Assembly (NCBI GenBank): GCA_965153355.1 | Contig: OZ231127.1 | Coordinates: forward strand, 88,784,001-88,848,000 | Reading direction: 5' to 3' | DNA from: Flaccisagitta enflata | Taxonomy: Eukaryota > Chaetognatha > Sagittoidea > Aphragmophora | Length of the DNA: 64,000 bases | Shown here: positions 22,798 through 34,053 of the stretch, piece by piece | How positions within the stretch are numbered: the stretch's first letter is position 1 | Layout: every line of letters starts with the position of its first letter | Translations under genes and position numbers: made by a program | Notes under the pieces: model-generated | Database searches by the model: none | Seen by the model: only the letters and a program-made list of their open reading frames with translations | What the model was told of the DNA's origin: nothing

Positions 22798-23602
22798 AAA
22801 TTGGTCGGTTTCAACGGTCAATATAAAGAAACTTATTTTAGCGCATATTTTTCAATTTTTACAGTTGTTTAAACAACGTGAGAAAATGAGCAAAAACGCA
22901 ACAGAGTTACATAAGACGCCGAATTCTTGTATAGATGTGACTATGGCCGTTGTCATTTTTTTCAGGTTTTTTAAACCCACTTTTGTTATGAACGACAAAA
23001 GCAACCGTAGGAAAAAAAATTCACAAGCAGAATAATTCGCATTTAATCCGAATGGTAGGATTTAGTAAGCAACTAACCCATCCAATCACCCATCTAGAAG
23101 ACCAACAAGAAAAAAAAAGTAAGGCCTTGAGAAGTGAAAAAAAATAGGAGGAAACGTAAAGCCTTGAAAATTACTTACCGGGTTCGCCGTCATTTTGGCC
23201 ATGAGAGATGTAAATAACTTGAGACTTGTCACTCGGCCCAAACATCAACCAAGTGGCCAAAGTGAACCCTGTCAAGAGATGAAGATGAGAGATGTAAATA
23301 ACTTGAGACTTGTCACTCGGCCCAAACGTCAACCAAGTGGCCAAAGTGAACCCTGTCAAGAGATGAAGATGAGAGATGTAAATAACTTGAGATTTGTCAC
23401 TTGGCCCAAACATCAACCAAGTGGGCAAAGTGAACCCTGTCAAGAGATGAAGATGAGAGATGTAAATAACTTGAGACTTGTCACTCGGCCCAAACATCAA
23501 CCAAGTGGCTAATGTGAACCCTGTCAAGAGATGAAGATGAGAGATGTAAATAACTTGAGACTTGTCACTTGGCCCAAACGTCAACCAAGTGGCCAAAGTG
23601 AA

Positions 23603-24413
23603 CAGGCCTTTTGTTAGAGTGAGCCCGCGAGCCCGTGGCTCTCTATTTTGCTGTCGGGCTCTCACTTTTTGCTACCTCTGAGCCCGGCGGGCTCTCTCTG
23701 ATTTGGTGAGAAATGTTCTAATCAAGTGGATTTGATCATTTTCATGAAATTTCAAAAGAGCACACTGCGACTGTTTGCGAGTTAACAGTTACTCAAAAAA
23801 AAAAAAACTTAGAAGGCAAGTGCATTCCTCCACTGTCTCTATCATGAAATGTGAACAGCTAATACTATTAGTATAAGATGAAAAGTGGAACAATATCCCT
23901 CACTATACCCAGATAAATGACTATGAGCTGAGTATATTTTTGGTTGCGTGCTACAAATCCTAAAATTCTCCTCTGCGTCAATCTATCCATTTGTTGGTTA
24001 GTCAGTTCATTGACAACTCTTTGCTATTTTGGTGTTTTGGGACGTTTTGCTGACTCTGCATCACTGCTACACTGCCACTGTCCAAATACTTGATTAGCCT
24101 TGCCGCTGCCCCTGTCCACCTGCACGTAACCAGGGTAACCATGTAGCCAGCCTTGTTTTTTCAAATGCAATGTAAATGCCTTTGATGTTGATAGAAAAAG
24201 AAAGTTTATAATTCCCCTTCAATTTTCTCTTTTATGCCCTTGCATTTCTGTTGAAAGGAATGCAAAAAAGCCCTAGTTATATGCCAGTTCTATGATGTAA
24301 GCTCACATGATTAGAAAAATTTGCCGGGCTCGCTGTTTTTCCGTCGGGCTCTATAAAACTGGGCAGAGAGAGCCCGACTGGCTCTGTCAAAAAATTCACT
24401 AAAAAAAGGCCTG
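23603..24413. mobile_element. H2: non-autonomous hAT element related to H5 (811 bp)
   Basis: Termini CAGGCCTTTTGTTAG and, from the right, CAGGCCTTTTTTTAG. 8-bp TSD AAAGTGAA at 23595-23602 and 24414-24421. The subterminal GAGCCCG boxes and CTCTATTTTGC match H5 closely, so H5-type transposase is the likely mobiliser. The interior holds a degenerate HINE-like copy and AT-rich filler; no transposase. Confidence 0.92.
23942..24155 (+). repeat. degenerate HINE-like copy inside H2
   Basis: GGTTGCGTGCTAC left end, TTTGTTGGTTAGTC tract, GCCCCTGTCCACCTGCACG, then ACCATGTAGCCAGCCTTG. All landmarks are in order but mutated, so it is older than most copies. Confidence 0.65.
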
Positions 24414-24599
24414 AAAGTGAACCCTGTCAAGAGATGAAGATGAAAGATGTAAATAACTTGAGACTTGTCACTTGGCCCAAACGTCAACCAAGTGACCAAA
24501 GTGAACCCTGTCAAGAGATGAAGATGAGAGATGTAAATAACTTGAGACTTGTCACTCGGCCCAAACATCAACCAAGTGGCCAAAGTGAACCCTGTCATT

Positions 24600-24960
24600 A
24601 AATGCGTTCAGAGACAAGAGAAAGAAAAAGAATTGTTTTGGTAAACAAACAGTGAGGAGCGTGATTTAAGCGTTGACGGAAGGAGGGTCATGTCACTTTT
24701 AGGGGATATCTATCTAGAGGAAAGGAGAGACATTTGAACGGCTTTCAATATATGTTCAGTTTACACTGGCACAATGAGAGAAAAGATCTTTTATGTACAG
24801 ATTTGCTTCTATAAGCTCGGTAGTCAGATGAAAGAAATCAAGGGTCATTGACAGATGATAGTTGATACTACGTTACTGCCTGCTGATATACTTTGATAAA
24901 TGAAAAGTTTCCACACGACCATGTATCAGTTCTTGGCAATTGCGAACCAATGAACAAGTA
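24600..24960. other. no gene recognised
   Basis: Unique sequence between the minisatellite and the next HINE-like copy. Confidence 0.4.
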
Positions 24961-24962
24961 AA

Positions 24963-25566
24963 CAAGCCCGACCGGGCAACGATGCGTCCTGTCTGTGTCC
25001 TTACATGGAGCGAAATTTGCGCTGATAGTGTGTGACATATGGGTTTACGCATTGATGAACTGACAAACAAACTGCAAAACACGTGTATCGATCGTTTAAT
25101 TCTCGCCATGACCAAAAACAGCTGACAAATGCGTTTTTCGCACAGGTGTTACGGACCAACCAATGGACGGACCGACGGACCGACAGACGGGCAGACCGAG
25201 AAACCCTCTTATCAGTCAGTGGACAAAACATGATAGTTATATATATATATATATATATCACACCGTTGGTTTTGATCCAACATGCTGATAGTAAACAAAA
25301 TATTGTATGCAACAACCAGTGGTTTAGATAACACCCGGCTGTAATGTTGCAAAATTGTAGCATTAGCCATTACAGCCGGCTGTAATTCTAACAACCCATT
25401 GTTGAATACAACATTTTGTTTGTTACAGCCGGCTGTAACTTGAGCAACTGTTTGTCGCATACAATATTTTGTTTTTGAGCAGTATGTTGGATCGAAGCCA
25501 GTGGTATGATATATATACCTATAGTGTTTTATTGACTGACTGTTATAGAGATGCAAGGACGCATCT
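24963..25566 (-). repeat. HINE-like copy, type C, split by M3
   Basis: Right end CAAGCCCG at 24963. Inverted terminal copy GATGCGTCCT at 24981-24990. GGACCGACGGACC tract before M3. After M3, TATAG and the hairpin AGATGCAAGGACGCATCT (25549-25566). Removing M3 and one TSD restores CCTCTTATAGAG, exactly as at 59469-59479. Confidence 0.85.
25213..25542. mobile_element. M3: foldback DNA transposon, 4-bp TSD family (330 bp)
   Basis: Left terminus CAGTCAGTGGACAAAAC; right terminus, inverted, CAGTCAGTCAATAAAAC. TSD TTAT at 25209-25212 and 25543-25546. Subterminal words (GTTGGTTTTGATCCAAC, CAGCCGGCTGTAA) are shared with M1. Nearly the whole element is one foldback. Confidence 0.88.
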
Positions 25567-25706
25567 AAAAATAATCTTTAACTCGGATCAAATTTTCCCT
25601 TAATTTTATAAACTCACCGGTGGTGCAAAATTCAATGTTGGTTATGCAGTCTCTCCTGCCGCGAAGGGATCTGATCACAATATTCGAATCCTGAAATTGT
25701 AAAAAA

Positions 25707-26045
25707 CAAGGCAAACACCTGTAAGTCGTGTGCGGGACATAAATAACTTAAGATGACTTTGAATAACTCAAGATGACATAAAATGACTTAAGATGACCTG
25801 AAATGACTTAAAAAGACTAAAAATGACGAAAACAACTAAATTGACCTAATTGACTTAAGTGACTAATTGTAACGTAATATGACTTAAAATGACATAGAAT
25901 TACTGAGAATAACTTAGTGTGACTTAGAATGACTTAGAATGACTTAGAATGACTAATGAAGTATGATAAAAAAGTAGAGTGTGACGGACGGACGGACGGA
26001 CAGCCGCACCGACAAAGCAGGGTGTAGAGTCGTGTAGCACGCGAC
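25707..26045 (-). repeat. HINE-like copy, type A, with ATGACTTAAA core
   Basis: Right end CAAGG at 25707. Inverted terminal copy AAGTCGTGTGCGGG. About 230 bp of degenerate ATGACTTAAA/AAGATGACTT decamers, GACGGACGGACGG, then left hairpin AGTCGTGTAGCACGCGAC (26028-26045). The core matches that of 17162-17428. Confidence 0.83.
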
Positions 26046-26368
26046 GAAAACGAAAAATAGCTGAAATAGACACTATTGGGGGGAAAAGTGAACAGGAAAA
26101 AAAAGACATTTAAAGTAAAGGGAAACAAGATCAAAACATAATAACGACAACTCGTAAAGTGTCGGGGGAAAATTGAGGAAAATTGAGTTCTTCATTTTTT
26201 TTTTTTTTCAGTCGCGTGCAGGCGACTCTATATCTAGTGATGTTACCGAGCAAGCAATTAATCGAGCATTAATCGATTAATATCTTGTATTAATTGATCG
26301 AGCAAAACAAAAATCCTCGAAGGAAAATTTTTGTTCATTTGTTCAGAAAACGGTGAAAAAGTAAAAAG

Positions 26369-26454
26369 GGGACCGACCGACCGACCAACCGACCAACTGA
26401 CCGACCGACCAACCGACCGACATAGCGGGGTGTAGAGTCACGTAGCACGCGACT
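26369..26454 (-). repeat. HINE-like left-end fragment, type A, inside H3
   Basis: GACCGACCGACC/AACC tract followed by ATAGCGGGGTGTAG and hairpin AGTCACGTAGCACGCGACT (26436-26454). No right end. Confidence 0.7.
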
Positions 26455-26511
26455 AAAAATTGTCTTCTCAAGTGGACATCCTATCCAAGATAAAAAGAAC
26501 TGACCATTTTT

Positions 26512-27684
26512 AGATGCGTCCTCGCATCTCTATAAGAGGGTCTGTCCCTTGGTAGGTCTGAATGTCTGAATGTCCGTCTGTCCGGAACGCGAAAATTTTA
26601 AAATGCGATTTTTAAGGTTTTCTCTTCATTTCTCTTCTTGTCTCTTATAGTTCTACTGTCTCTTTTGTCTCGTTTGTCTCTTTTGTCTCCTGTATGTCTC
26701 TTATGTCTCCTATATGTCTCTTATATCTCTTATGTCTGTTATTTCTCTCATGTATCTTAGGTCTGTTATGTCTCTTATTTTTCTTATGTATCTTAGGTCT
26801 CTTGTCTATTATGTCTCTTATGTCTCTTTGTCTCTTTTGTCTCCTAAACATCTCCTATATGTCTCTTATGTCTCCTATATGTCTCGTATATCTCTTATGT
26901 CTCGTAAATCTCCTATGTCTCTTATATCTCTTATATCTCTTAGGTCTCTTATGTCTCTTCATGTCTCTTATGTCTCTTCATGTTTCTTCATGTCTCTTCA
27001 TGTCTCTTCATGTCTCTTCATATCTCTCCATATCTCTCCATATCTCTCCAAGTCCCTGCATTTCTCTTCGTGAGGATGAGGGGGTGGGGAGGCGTGGGGG
27101 GGGTGGGAGGCGTGGGGGGGAGGGGTGAGAGTAGGGCGGCACCTGGAGGGTCAATGTGGTCAACTTAACGTTTTCAGCCAAATTAACAATACACTCACGT
27201 CATGATTTGGTAGCATGAATTTAGGCAGCGTGAGATCGAGATCTGAAAGAAAACCTGCCATCGGCAACACTAGAGTTACAATGGGCGTGAAATTGCTTTC
27301 ACATACTTTACCATTGTGCTGCCGTGCGGGTTTCTTGACACAAATACCGACCTCTGCTTATGTCTGTTTTACTGCCCAAAAGCCGCTAATATCAGATATT
27401 AGATGGTATGAATTTAAATTTTGAGCAAAATTCACTCCTTTTTCAGGTAACCAGCCTAGTGAGAGGCGTAGAGGTGGGGTAGGCGTGGGGACGGGGTGGG
27501 AGTTGGGGCAGGATATTTGGGGTGGGGGGGAGAGGAATCAGTTTATATTTTTCTCTTTATCTCGATATCTCTGAATCTTTATATCTTCATATTATTATAT
27601 CTTAATATCTTTTTATCTTAATAATTTGTATGATAATATCTTACGTCTGAACAGGACGCATCTATTGGACATCTCTTGGCCTTG
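26512..27684 (+). repeat. HINE-like copy, type C, expanded to 1.17 kb, inside H3
   Basis: Hairpin AGATGCGTCCTCGCATCT (26512-26529, perfect 6-bp stem). Inverted terminal copy GGACGCATC at 27654-27662; end CTCTTGGCCTTG. The core holds about 450 bp of TGTCTCTTATGTCTCC-like decamers (26620-27070), then G-rich blocks and AT-rich TATCT repeats. Confidence 0.8.
27077..27535 (+). repeat. two G-rich blocks (GGGGTGGGAGGCGTGG type)
   Basis: 27077-27135 and 27465-27535 share GAGGCGTGGGG/GGGGTGGG units with multiple G-runs. A unique stretch of about 330 bp lies between them. Confidence 0.75.
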
Positions 27685-27932
27685 TTGAAAATACCGGTGA
27701 AAGGCCAGGAATCCTTGAAAAAGTATTTTGCGCGATAAAGACTCTCCCTCCCACCTGCTGGGAGGCTGAGCGCGCCTGCTGCCGGGATACGACTAAATTT
27801 TCGATCCTGCTGGCGATGAAACCATATTTGATGCTATCATCTTCCTGAGGAAAACTTGATATCTGGAATGAATAGAAAAAAAATGTTCCGTGGTCCTCTC
27901 TACGAAAACCTGTTGCTACAACAATTGCTTTT

Positions 27933-28195
27933 AGTCGCGGTACATGCGATTCTATAAGCTACTTTTATTCAGTCGGTCAGTCCAACTGCGTATGTCCGTC
28001 TGTCCGTCACAAAGTTCTTGAAATAGTTAAAATATTTGCACACTCGAAACAATTTAATGAATCAATAAACACTTGTTGGTTGGTTGGTTGGAGAAAAAAA
28101 CTTGGAGCAGTAAACAGCTCTTTCCAATGTTTTTTTTAAAGAAGAACGTTTGTCTGTCTGTCTTTTTTTCAAAATGTCGACGCACGCGACTTGTT
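27933..28195 (+). repeat. HINE-like copy, type A, diverged, inside H3
   Basis: Left hairpin AGTCGCGGTACATGCGATT (27933-27951), CTATAAGCTAC, GTCGGTCAGTCC tract. An inverted terminal copy, GACGCACGCGACTTG, appears near 28179. The GGCCG hairpin is lost, so the right boundary is approximate. Confidence 0.55.
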
Positions 28196-28599
28196 TGTTT
28201 ATTGCTAAACACTTTGAAACGTCTTACTGCTTTGAATATGATAAAAAAATCATCTTTTTCCCATTTCATTTCGTTTTTTTTTTTTAGTGCTAGTGGCTAG
28301 GATACATAGCTATAGATTAATGAGAAAAATCTTCGAAATTGCTCGATTAATGCTCGAGCAAATGATATTCAGGCCAATTAATCATCGAGCAAAAAATTTT
28401 TTGCTTGGTAACATCACTATCTATATCCCGCTGTCGGATGTTCGGTCCGTCGATTGGTCGGTTACATTTTGCTTTTGCGGCATTCATGGGCGTTTTTTTG
28501 CACTACCGCTCCTGCCCAAGTGTTTGGTTGGCCTTTGAAATCACTGCCCCTGCTCACCCGCACGCGACTTCGGTAGCCTTGTTGTTCCACACCTCCCAC

Positions 28600-29350
28600 T
28601 TTGTATTAGGCAATACATGTGTGTTTGTCACGTTTTTGTCGCGTTTAATTTCGTCGTCTTTCGTTTTCCATTCTCCTTCTCTACGACAGTCCGTCAGTCG
28701 GACATCTCTCTCTCTCTCTGTCTGACCTTGTCCAATTGAATAGCTGATTTGCCAACTATCGGAGTCCTGAGTACGAATGGTCCTGTGACGTCGCTTTTGA
28801 GGCCGGACGGGTTCAACACAGCCGTTCCTTCCACATCGTCCATCGGCAAATGATACCGTCGCAGCGGAACTGAAAAGAATAAAGAAAAAAGAACAACAAT
28901 GAAACAAGAAAACAAGGAAAAAGAACAACAACGAGTGTGAGAGAGACGACTAATCATAGCGAATGTAAACAAGGCCAGATACAGTGCTGCCTTTGCTAGG
29001 CTCATTTAGTTCTTTCAAATCAAATTTTCTGGGCACTTTTAATTTCATATTTCATTTGCGTTAAAAAAAGAAGCCAAATCTACTCGCAAAGTCAATTTGA
29101 ACTTAGATCTAGGCACCACGTCATTAATGTTGTACTATCTAGCTCAAAAGTACTGACACAAGATAAGCATTGATTGAGTTATTCAATAGATGATATGTAA
29201 TTTGATACCGGAATACATTTAACACTAAGTGTGTCCCCCCTCCCTCTGGGTAGTAACAACCGCCTTCATACGCCTTGGCATGCTTTTGTGGAGATATTTG
29301 AGGTAAATTGGCAAGATCTTTGCCAGACTTTTGAAGCAACAGTTTACAGC
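28600..29350. other. no gene recognised; HINE-like right-end scrap
   Basis: AACAAGGCCAGATACAG at 28968-28984 is a minus-strand right-end remnant. The rest is unique sequence. Confidence 0.4.
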
Positions 29351-29359
29351 CCTACTGCT

Positions 29360-30270
29360 GACACTGCACAATCGAGGCAGTGACAACCAGCGGTCCACCC
29401 TGGTCTCTTTTACTTCCCTTTTCTGTCTCTTCCTACCTCCCAGCATCCTTTCCATCCCCTTTACCTCTTCCGCCGCCACTGACTTTCTGCTCTCTACCAC
29501 CCTTTTTTGGCATCCTTTTCCTATCCCCTAACCTCTTCTAGTCGACGACTATACTGCCTTCACTATCCTCGCCTATCCTTTCTACCCTTACACCTTCTCT
29601 CTCCGTCACAGCTTAGTGCCGCTCCACCCCAAATCATGCCCCCATACCTCTTCCGTTGCCACCGCTAGTGCCACTACCTAACTTATGCCCCTACTACTCT
29701 TCTGCCGCTGCCGCTAGGTGCTGCCACTATCACATATCATGCCCCACACCTTCTTCCACAGTCGCCCGCTTATTTTCGCTACTCACCCCATACCATGCCC
29801 ACACTCCTCCGTCGCTGCCGCTAGTGCCGCCACCCACTTTCCCGCCGCTGTCACAGCCGCGAGTGCCGCTTTAGTGTCGCTTGTGCCGCTACTGTCGCTA
29901 ATTCTTGCTCACACTTCCCTCCGCTAGTGCCGCTAGTGCTGGGCGACTAAGAAAATTTTTGCCCCTACATTCCTCCGCCACAGCCGCTAGTGCCGCTAGC
30001 ACCGTTAGTGTCAGCCTGCTGAGGCTAATTTTTGCTCCCTAAACCTCCTCCGCCAGGTGCCGCATCTCACGTTAGCTCTTGTTTCACACTTCCTCCTCGC
30101 TGCTACAGGTGGCAAGCACTCTGGACAGTATGGGCACAGTGGCAGGAAGTAAAGAGGTTTAGGGCGACTCTACCCTGCTGGCTCTACCCCCACAACATCT
30201 CCACGCCTACCGCCGCTTATTGCCGCACGCTCAGTAGCTGGCATAGCGGCAGCGGCGAAGAGGTTCAGAT
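29360..30270 (+). repeat. C-rich region with GCCGCTAGTGCCGC-type degenerate repeats
   Basis: Loose units built from CCGCTAGTGCCGCTA, TATCATGCCCC and CCTCTTCCGCC recur at irregular 60-90 bp spacing. Composition differs sharply from the AT-rich neighbours. Open frames on both strands are interrupted and show no domain. Confidence 0.6.
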
Positions 30271-30644
30271 GGCATGATATGTTAGTAGCGGCAATGACAG
30301 CACGCAAGAGGTAGGTGGGATGAAAGGAGCCAGGCATGCAGCAGAGCATGACGGTGGCGTGAAGATGTATGAGTATGGAGGGTGAGAGCTAGCGGAACAA
30401 GAGGCGGAGGCAGAGGAGTTAAAGGAGGATGGAAGAAGGAGGGGAGAAGAGGGAGGAGCGGCAATAGAGGGATCGCTCTTGGGCAGGGTCTGGGGCAGGA
30501 ATAGGGCCTTTGGACGGCTGACTGTCATAGTCTGGCACAATCTTTGTTTTGAAGCTGCTTCATTTAAGACCAAAGCAATACATCTTCCATCAATAAACAG
30601 CATTTCTTTTGCCATTTATGATTTCTTTTTGTAGCAATTTTGTT

Positions 30645-30735
30645 ATGTCTGTCATTTCTAAACGCTTTGAATTAGAAGAATGCGGTTGGTGCCATTCAAT
30701 AAGAAATTTTATCTAGTTTCTGGATCTCACCAATT
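30645..30735 (+). repeat. copy of the TCATTTCTAAACG dispersed motif
   Basis: About 90 bp from GTCATTTCTAAACGC to ATCTCACCAATTT. Matches 55530-55622 over its whole length with moderate divergence. It directly precedes a HINE-like copy. Confidence 0.6.
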
Positions 30736-30738
30736 TCT

Positions 30739-30959
30739 AGTCGCGTGCTCCGTGACTCTACACCCCACTTTGTCGGTCGGTCCGTTGGTCCGTTGGTCCG
30801 TCCGTCCTATGGTCCGTCCGTCCGTCCGTCCATCACATTTTTTTTTGTTTTTGTTTTTGCAGTCTTTGGCCTCACTGCTCCTGCCCAAATGATTGAGTGA
30901 CCTCAAATATGGCCTCTGCCTACCCGCAAGCGACTGGGGTAGCCGTGTATCCGGCCTTG
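30739..30959 (+). repeat. HINE-like copy, type A, near full length (221 bp)
   Basis: Hairpin AGTCGCGTGCTCCGTGACT (30739-30757), CTACACCCCACTTTGTCGG, long GTCCGTTGGTCC tract, CACTGCTCCTGCCC, inverted terminal copy CCGCAAGCGACT, then GTAGCCGTGTATCCGGCCTTG. Flanks TTCT before and TTCT after suggest a short duplication at this copy. Confidence 0.9.
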
Positions 30960-31254
30960 TTCTATTGATATTTTATTCTAAGCAGAGATATTGCCCAAAA
31001 CGCTTTTGTCTATACTTTTGAGCTAGATGGTAGTACAGAATTGATTTCTGTAGTTGTAATAAAAGTTTCTTCTACAGTCATTCTATACAACTACAACCTT
31101 GATTAAGTGGTGCCTAGGCCATGCTTAAATTGATTTTGCAAGAAGATCGGCCTATTGAGTATGCAAAATGGCGACTGTTTTGGAACTTTTTTTTGAATGC
31201 CCTAATTGATCGCTTTGGTCATTTGGACCTCCGAAATTGCCCTGAAAATGCAGG

Positions 31255-31367
31255 AAATGGGTCGAGGGTGGAAATGGGCGGTTTTATACTTTTCAGCTAC
31301 ACGTCATGGAAGGACCAAAGCGTCAATGGACGGACAAAGCCTCTTTTGGAGCTGCGTGTCCGCAATT
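31255..31367 (-). repeat. degenerate HINE-like copy, type B
   Basis: GGTGGAAATGGGCGGTTTT, then CAATGGACGGACAAAGCCTC and the hairpin region AGCTGCGTGTCCGCAATT (31350-31367). The right end is missing. Confidence 0.6.
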
Positions 31368-31369
31368 AC

Positions 31370-31447
31370 ACAGAGAGGGAAATATGAATATGGAAGTGGG
31401 GGAAACAGAGACAAGCGCTCGCATTATCAGCGTAATCACTTCGACAA

Positions 31448-31482
<35 letters not shown>

Positions 31483-33010
31483 CTCCGTTTCCCCCATCCA
31501 TTGCTTTTAACGAGAAAAACTGCTGAAATCGGGAAAAAATAATCAAAATGTGCTCAGAGAAAAAGCAGAAAGAAGACTGCGTTCCCCCCCCCCCTTCTTT
31601 TTTTCATGGCAGCGATCATGTCAAGTCATGGGAGCTCTTTTTCTGCTCTTTTTTATAACAGACATGAGGCTGAGATTTACTAAAATTTTAAGAACAAAAT
31701 AAGAGGATGCTCAAGCTGAGATTTGATTTTTGACCATTTTCGAGGTAACCCTTTTAAGAATCCTTTCTATTAACATATGTCCATTTTCAAAAAATTTCAG
31801 AAAATTTGGCAGTATTTCTTAAAAATGATTTCATTTTCGGGATTGGCTAGGAAATAAGGCGACATATTGAAAACATTTTGTATTTGATAAGATTTTTAAC
31901 ATGAGATTCTTATAATTCTGCTAATCATTGTTTTATATGCACTTATTTACACATTTTTATACGCTGAAAAATTGAGAACGATTTAAAAGAATTTGAGCCT
32001 CAAAATGAAAAAAAATTTAAGAACACCTAAGCTGAGTTCAAAATGTGTCTGTTTTATAAAAAAAAAAAAAAGATGTATCTTTTACAGCAAATGTTGGTTA
32101 CCCTTGGATCTGATAAAGCAGGGTATGAATATATTTGCCATGATAAAAATCCGCCTGTAATGTATTTATTTCATTGATCCTGTGGCAATTGGCATCCGTT
32201 ATTGTGGGGCTCAACTATATATCCTGTACTCCGTTGGCTTAATTGGTATTGGTACATGAACTACCATCCATTTACTAGGGCTCAGGAGCAACAGTTATCA
32301 TTCTTGTTTGTTGTGACTGAAATGTTTCTTTGCCAATAATCGGGCTGTTTAGTATACTACCCTAAGGCTAACGGGAAATGTTGACCATGATCCGGTTTTC
32401 TTTAAGTTTAAATTTCTTTTTTCTTCTGCTTCTTTTTTCTTCTTTTTACGTCTTTTTGTTTTCTATTTTTTGTTTTCTTTTTTGGAGGGGGGGGGGGTCT
32501 CTTTTCTGCTTTGCCAATAATCGGCCTTGAGGGATTTCATTTAATGAAGTTTTCCTCTGTTTTTTTTTCTTTCTAAAGAATGAAATATCCCTTACGGAAA
32601 TCATAATTGTTGAAAGGAGACGAAAACAAATGATTGATAACACAAAAAAATCGAAACAAATGCAAGAAAAAACAAGTAACCAGGGTTACAATATCGTCAA
32701 AGATGGGTGAGTATGGGTGTACAATTCCCCCCCCCCCCCCCACACACACACACAAACTCAAATACACTCAATAACACAAACAATTACAACTGCAGTCTGC
32801 GCGTTTTCACGCATTTGATGAATAAATGAGTCGGCAAAAACAACTAGCGTAAGAACTCTGCATGAGTCTTTTGGCAACTTATCCTCGACGGACATTTCTC
32901 ATGAATCAAAAAAAAAAAAATTTGACGCTTTCTTACTTTCGCATCAAAATCCGATCATTTCGCGTATTGCTCCGAGTTCAGTCGCAAATCAGTAGTGGTA
33001 GTTTTTCGTC
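31370..33010. other. no gene recognised; minor simple repeats
   Basis: Contains a (CT)16 tract at 31449-31480, short poly-C/CA runs near 32728-32756 and AT-rich DNA. TTTGCCAATAATCGG occurs twice (32330 and 32512). Confidence 0.45.
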
Positions 33011-33013
33011 TTT

Positions 33014-33131
33014 AGGTGTGACGAAGCACCTCTATAACTGGCTGTGTCCGTCGGTTGGTTGGTCTGTCGGTAACGCATTCGTTTGACGATCTGCACGTCG
33101 TACCTTATTGATATTGGCCTACTTGGCCATG
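33014..33131 (+). repeat. HINE-like copy, type D (118 bp)
   Basis: Hairpin AGGTGTGACGAAGCACCT (33014-33031; one T-G pair), CTATAACTGGCTGTGTCC, TTGGTTGGTCTG, GGTAACGCATTCG, inverted terminal copy GTCGTACCTT, then GGCCTACTTGGCCATG. Confidence 0.83.
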
Positions 33132-33286
33132 TTCCTCTGTGAACTGATATGTCTTGTTTGTCCTTGAAATTGTAATCAATTGGGAATGTATCGCTCGCTC
33201 CCTATGCTGACGAACATATATAACCTTGATGCCGAGGCCTCGCCGTACAAATATAAGACTATCTTGCATCTTTTGCCTCAATACAT

Positions 33287-33325
33287 TATACTGTACTGTA
33301 CTGTACTGTACTGTACTGTACATTT
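33287..33325 (+). repeat. (TACTG)n pentanucleotide array
   Basis: About seven TACTG units. Confidence 0.93.
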
Positions 33326-33329
33326 TACT

Positions 33330-33980
33330 GTCGAGACTATCAAATTGGGGCAAGTGTTTCTTTGATCTACTATGCTAAGGGGATTTCTCATCATGCATCA
33401 AAAGGAAAAGAAAAAAAAAAAAAACTCCCATAAAAACCAATTTCATTCAGTGTGAAAATCAAAAACAAAACGGTATAGAGGCAGTTACAAAAAATATATC
33501 TAAGCGGTAATGATGATTGCGAAAATTGAGAGCAAAGCACAGAAACTAACAACGCAATTTGAAATGTTATCAATTGACTAAAAATGATAATCACAACCAA
33601 ACCCATGATAACATAAACAGTGAAGAAAACTTTCAAACAATAACAATAAGTCGTACATGTGAACTGCAATAACGGATGTCAAAGGACCAACAATCTGTTG
33701 CAGGCGGATTTTTGTTATTGCCAATAAAAGAAATAAAAAGAATTTCGCCTTTTTGCTACTGCCAATACAACCATTACAGTATGGTTTTTTTTTCAAATGC
33801 AACATTGACTGACTGGCAAATGTCTTCCATAATGGCTCATTTTGTAGATAATAAATGAGCATTCTATGATCAGTAACTCTTCAGATTTTTTTACAAGATT
33901 CTGATCGTCTCAACTCAATAGGACCTAGATATCATTATGGCAAAATTGTGTGAATTGCAAACTCTGTCGTTTGAATAGCC
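33330..33980. other. no gene recognised
   Basis: AT-rich unique DNA. Its right edge begins the outer inverted pair around E1. Confidence 0.4.
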
Positions 33981-34053
33981 TTGCTTCAAATTGCTCTTAT
34001 TTCTAAACAGTTTGAGCCACTGATACCAGATTGGTCTCAAATTGATGCTTTTT

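Larger units (their letters stand above)
23197..24600. repeat. 84-bp minisatellite, about 7 units, split by H2
   Basis: Units start at 23201, 23285, 23369, 23453 and 23537, then again at 24440 and 24524 after H2. Spacing is exactly 84 bp. Only a few positions vary. Because 84 is divisible by three, both strands stay open as 28-residue repeats, which by itself is no evidence of coding. Confidence 0.95.
26235..28419. mobile_element. H3: non-autonomous hAT-type element (2185 bp)
   Basis: Inverted termini TAGTGATGTTACC (26235-26247 and 28407-28419). 8-bp TSD TCTATATC at 26227-26234 and 28420-28427. Subterminal regions on both sides contain several TCGAGCA/AATTAATCG words. The interior is three HINE-like copies or fragments plus G-rich DNA; no transposase frame. 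Confidence 0.92.
26210..28581 (+). repeat. HINE-like copy, type A, split by H3
   Basis: Left hairpin AGTCGCGTGCAGGCGACT (26210-26227). H3 entered after TCTATATC. The copy resumes at 28428 with CCGCTGTCGG, TTGGTCGGTTAC, CTCCTGCCCAAG and inverted terminal copy GCACGCGACT (28560-28569), ending GGTAGCCTTG. Confidence 0.85.

Noticed and set aside
25213-25542. Tc1/mariner assignment for M3 with TA duplication
   Set aside because: The left flank is TTAT directly before CAGTC and the right flank is TTAT; a 4-bp duplication fits all three M copies, TA does not.
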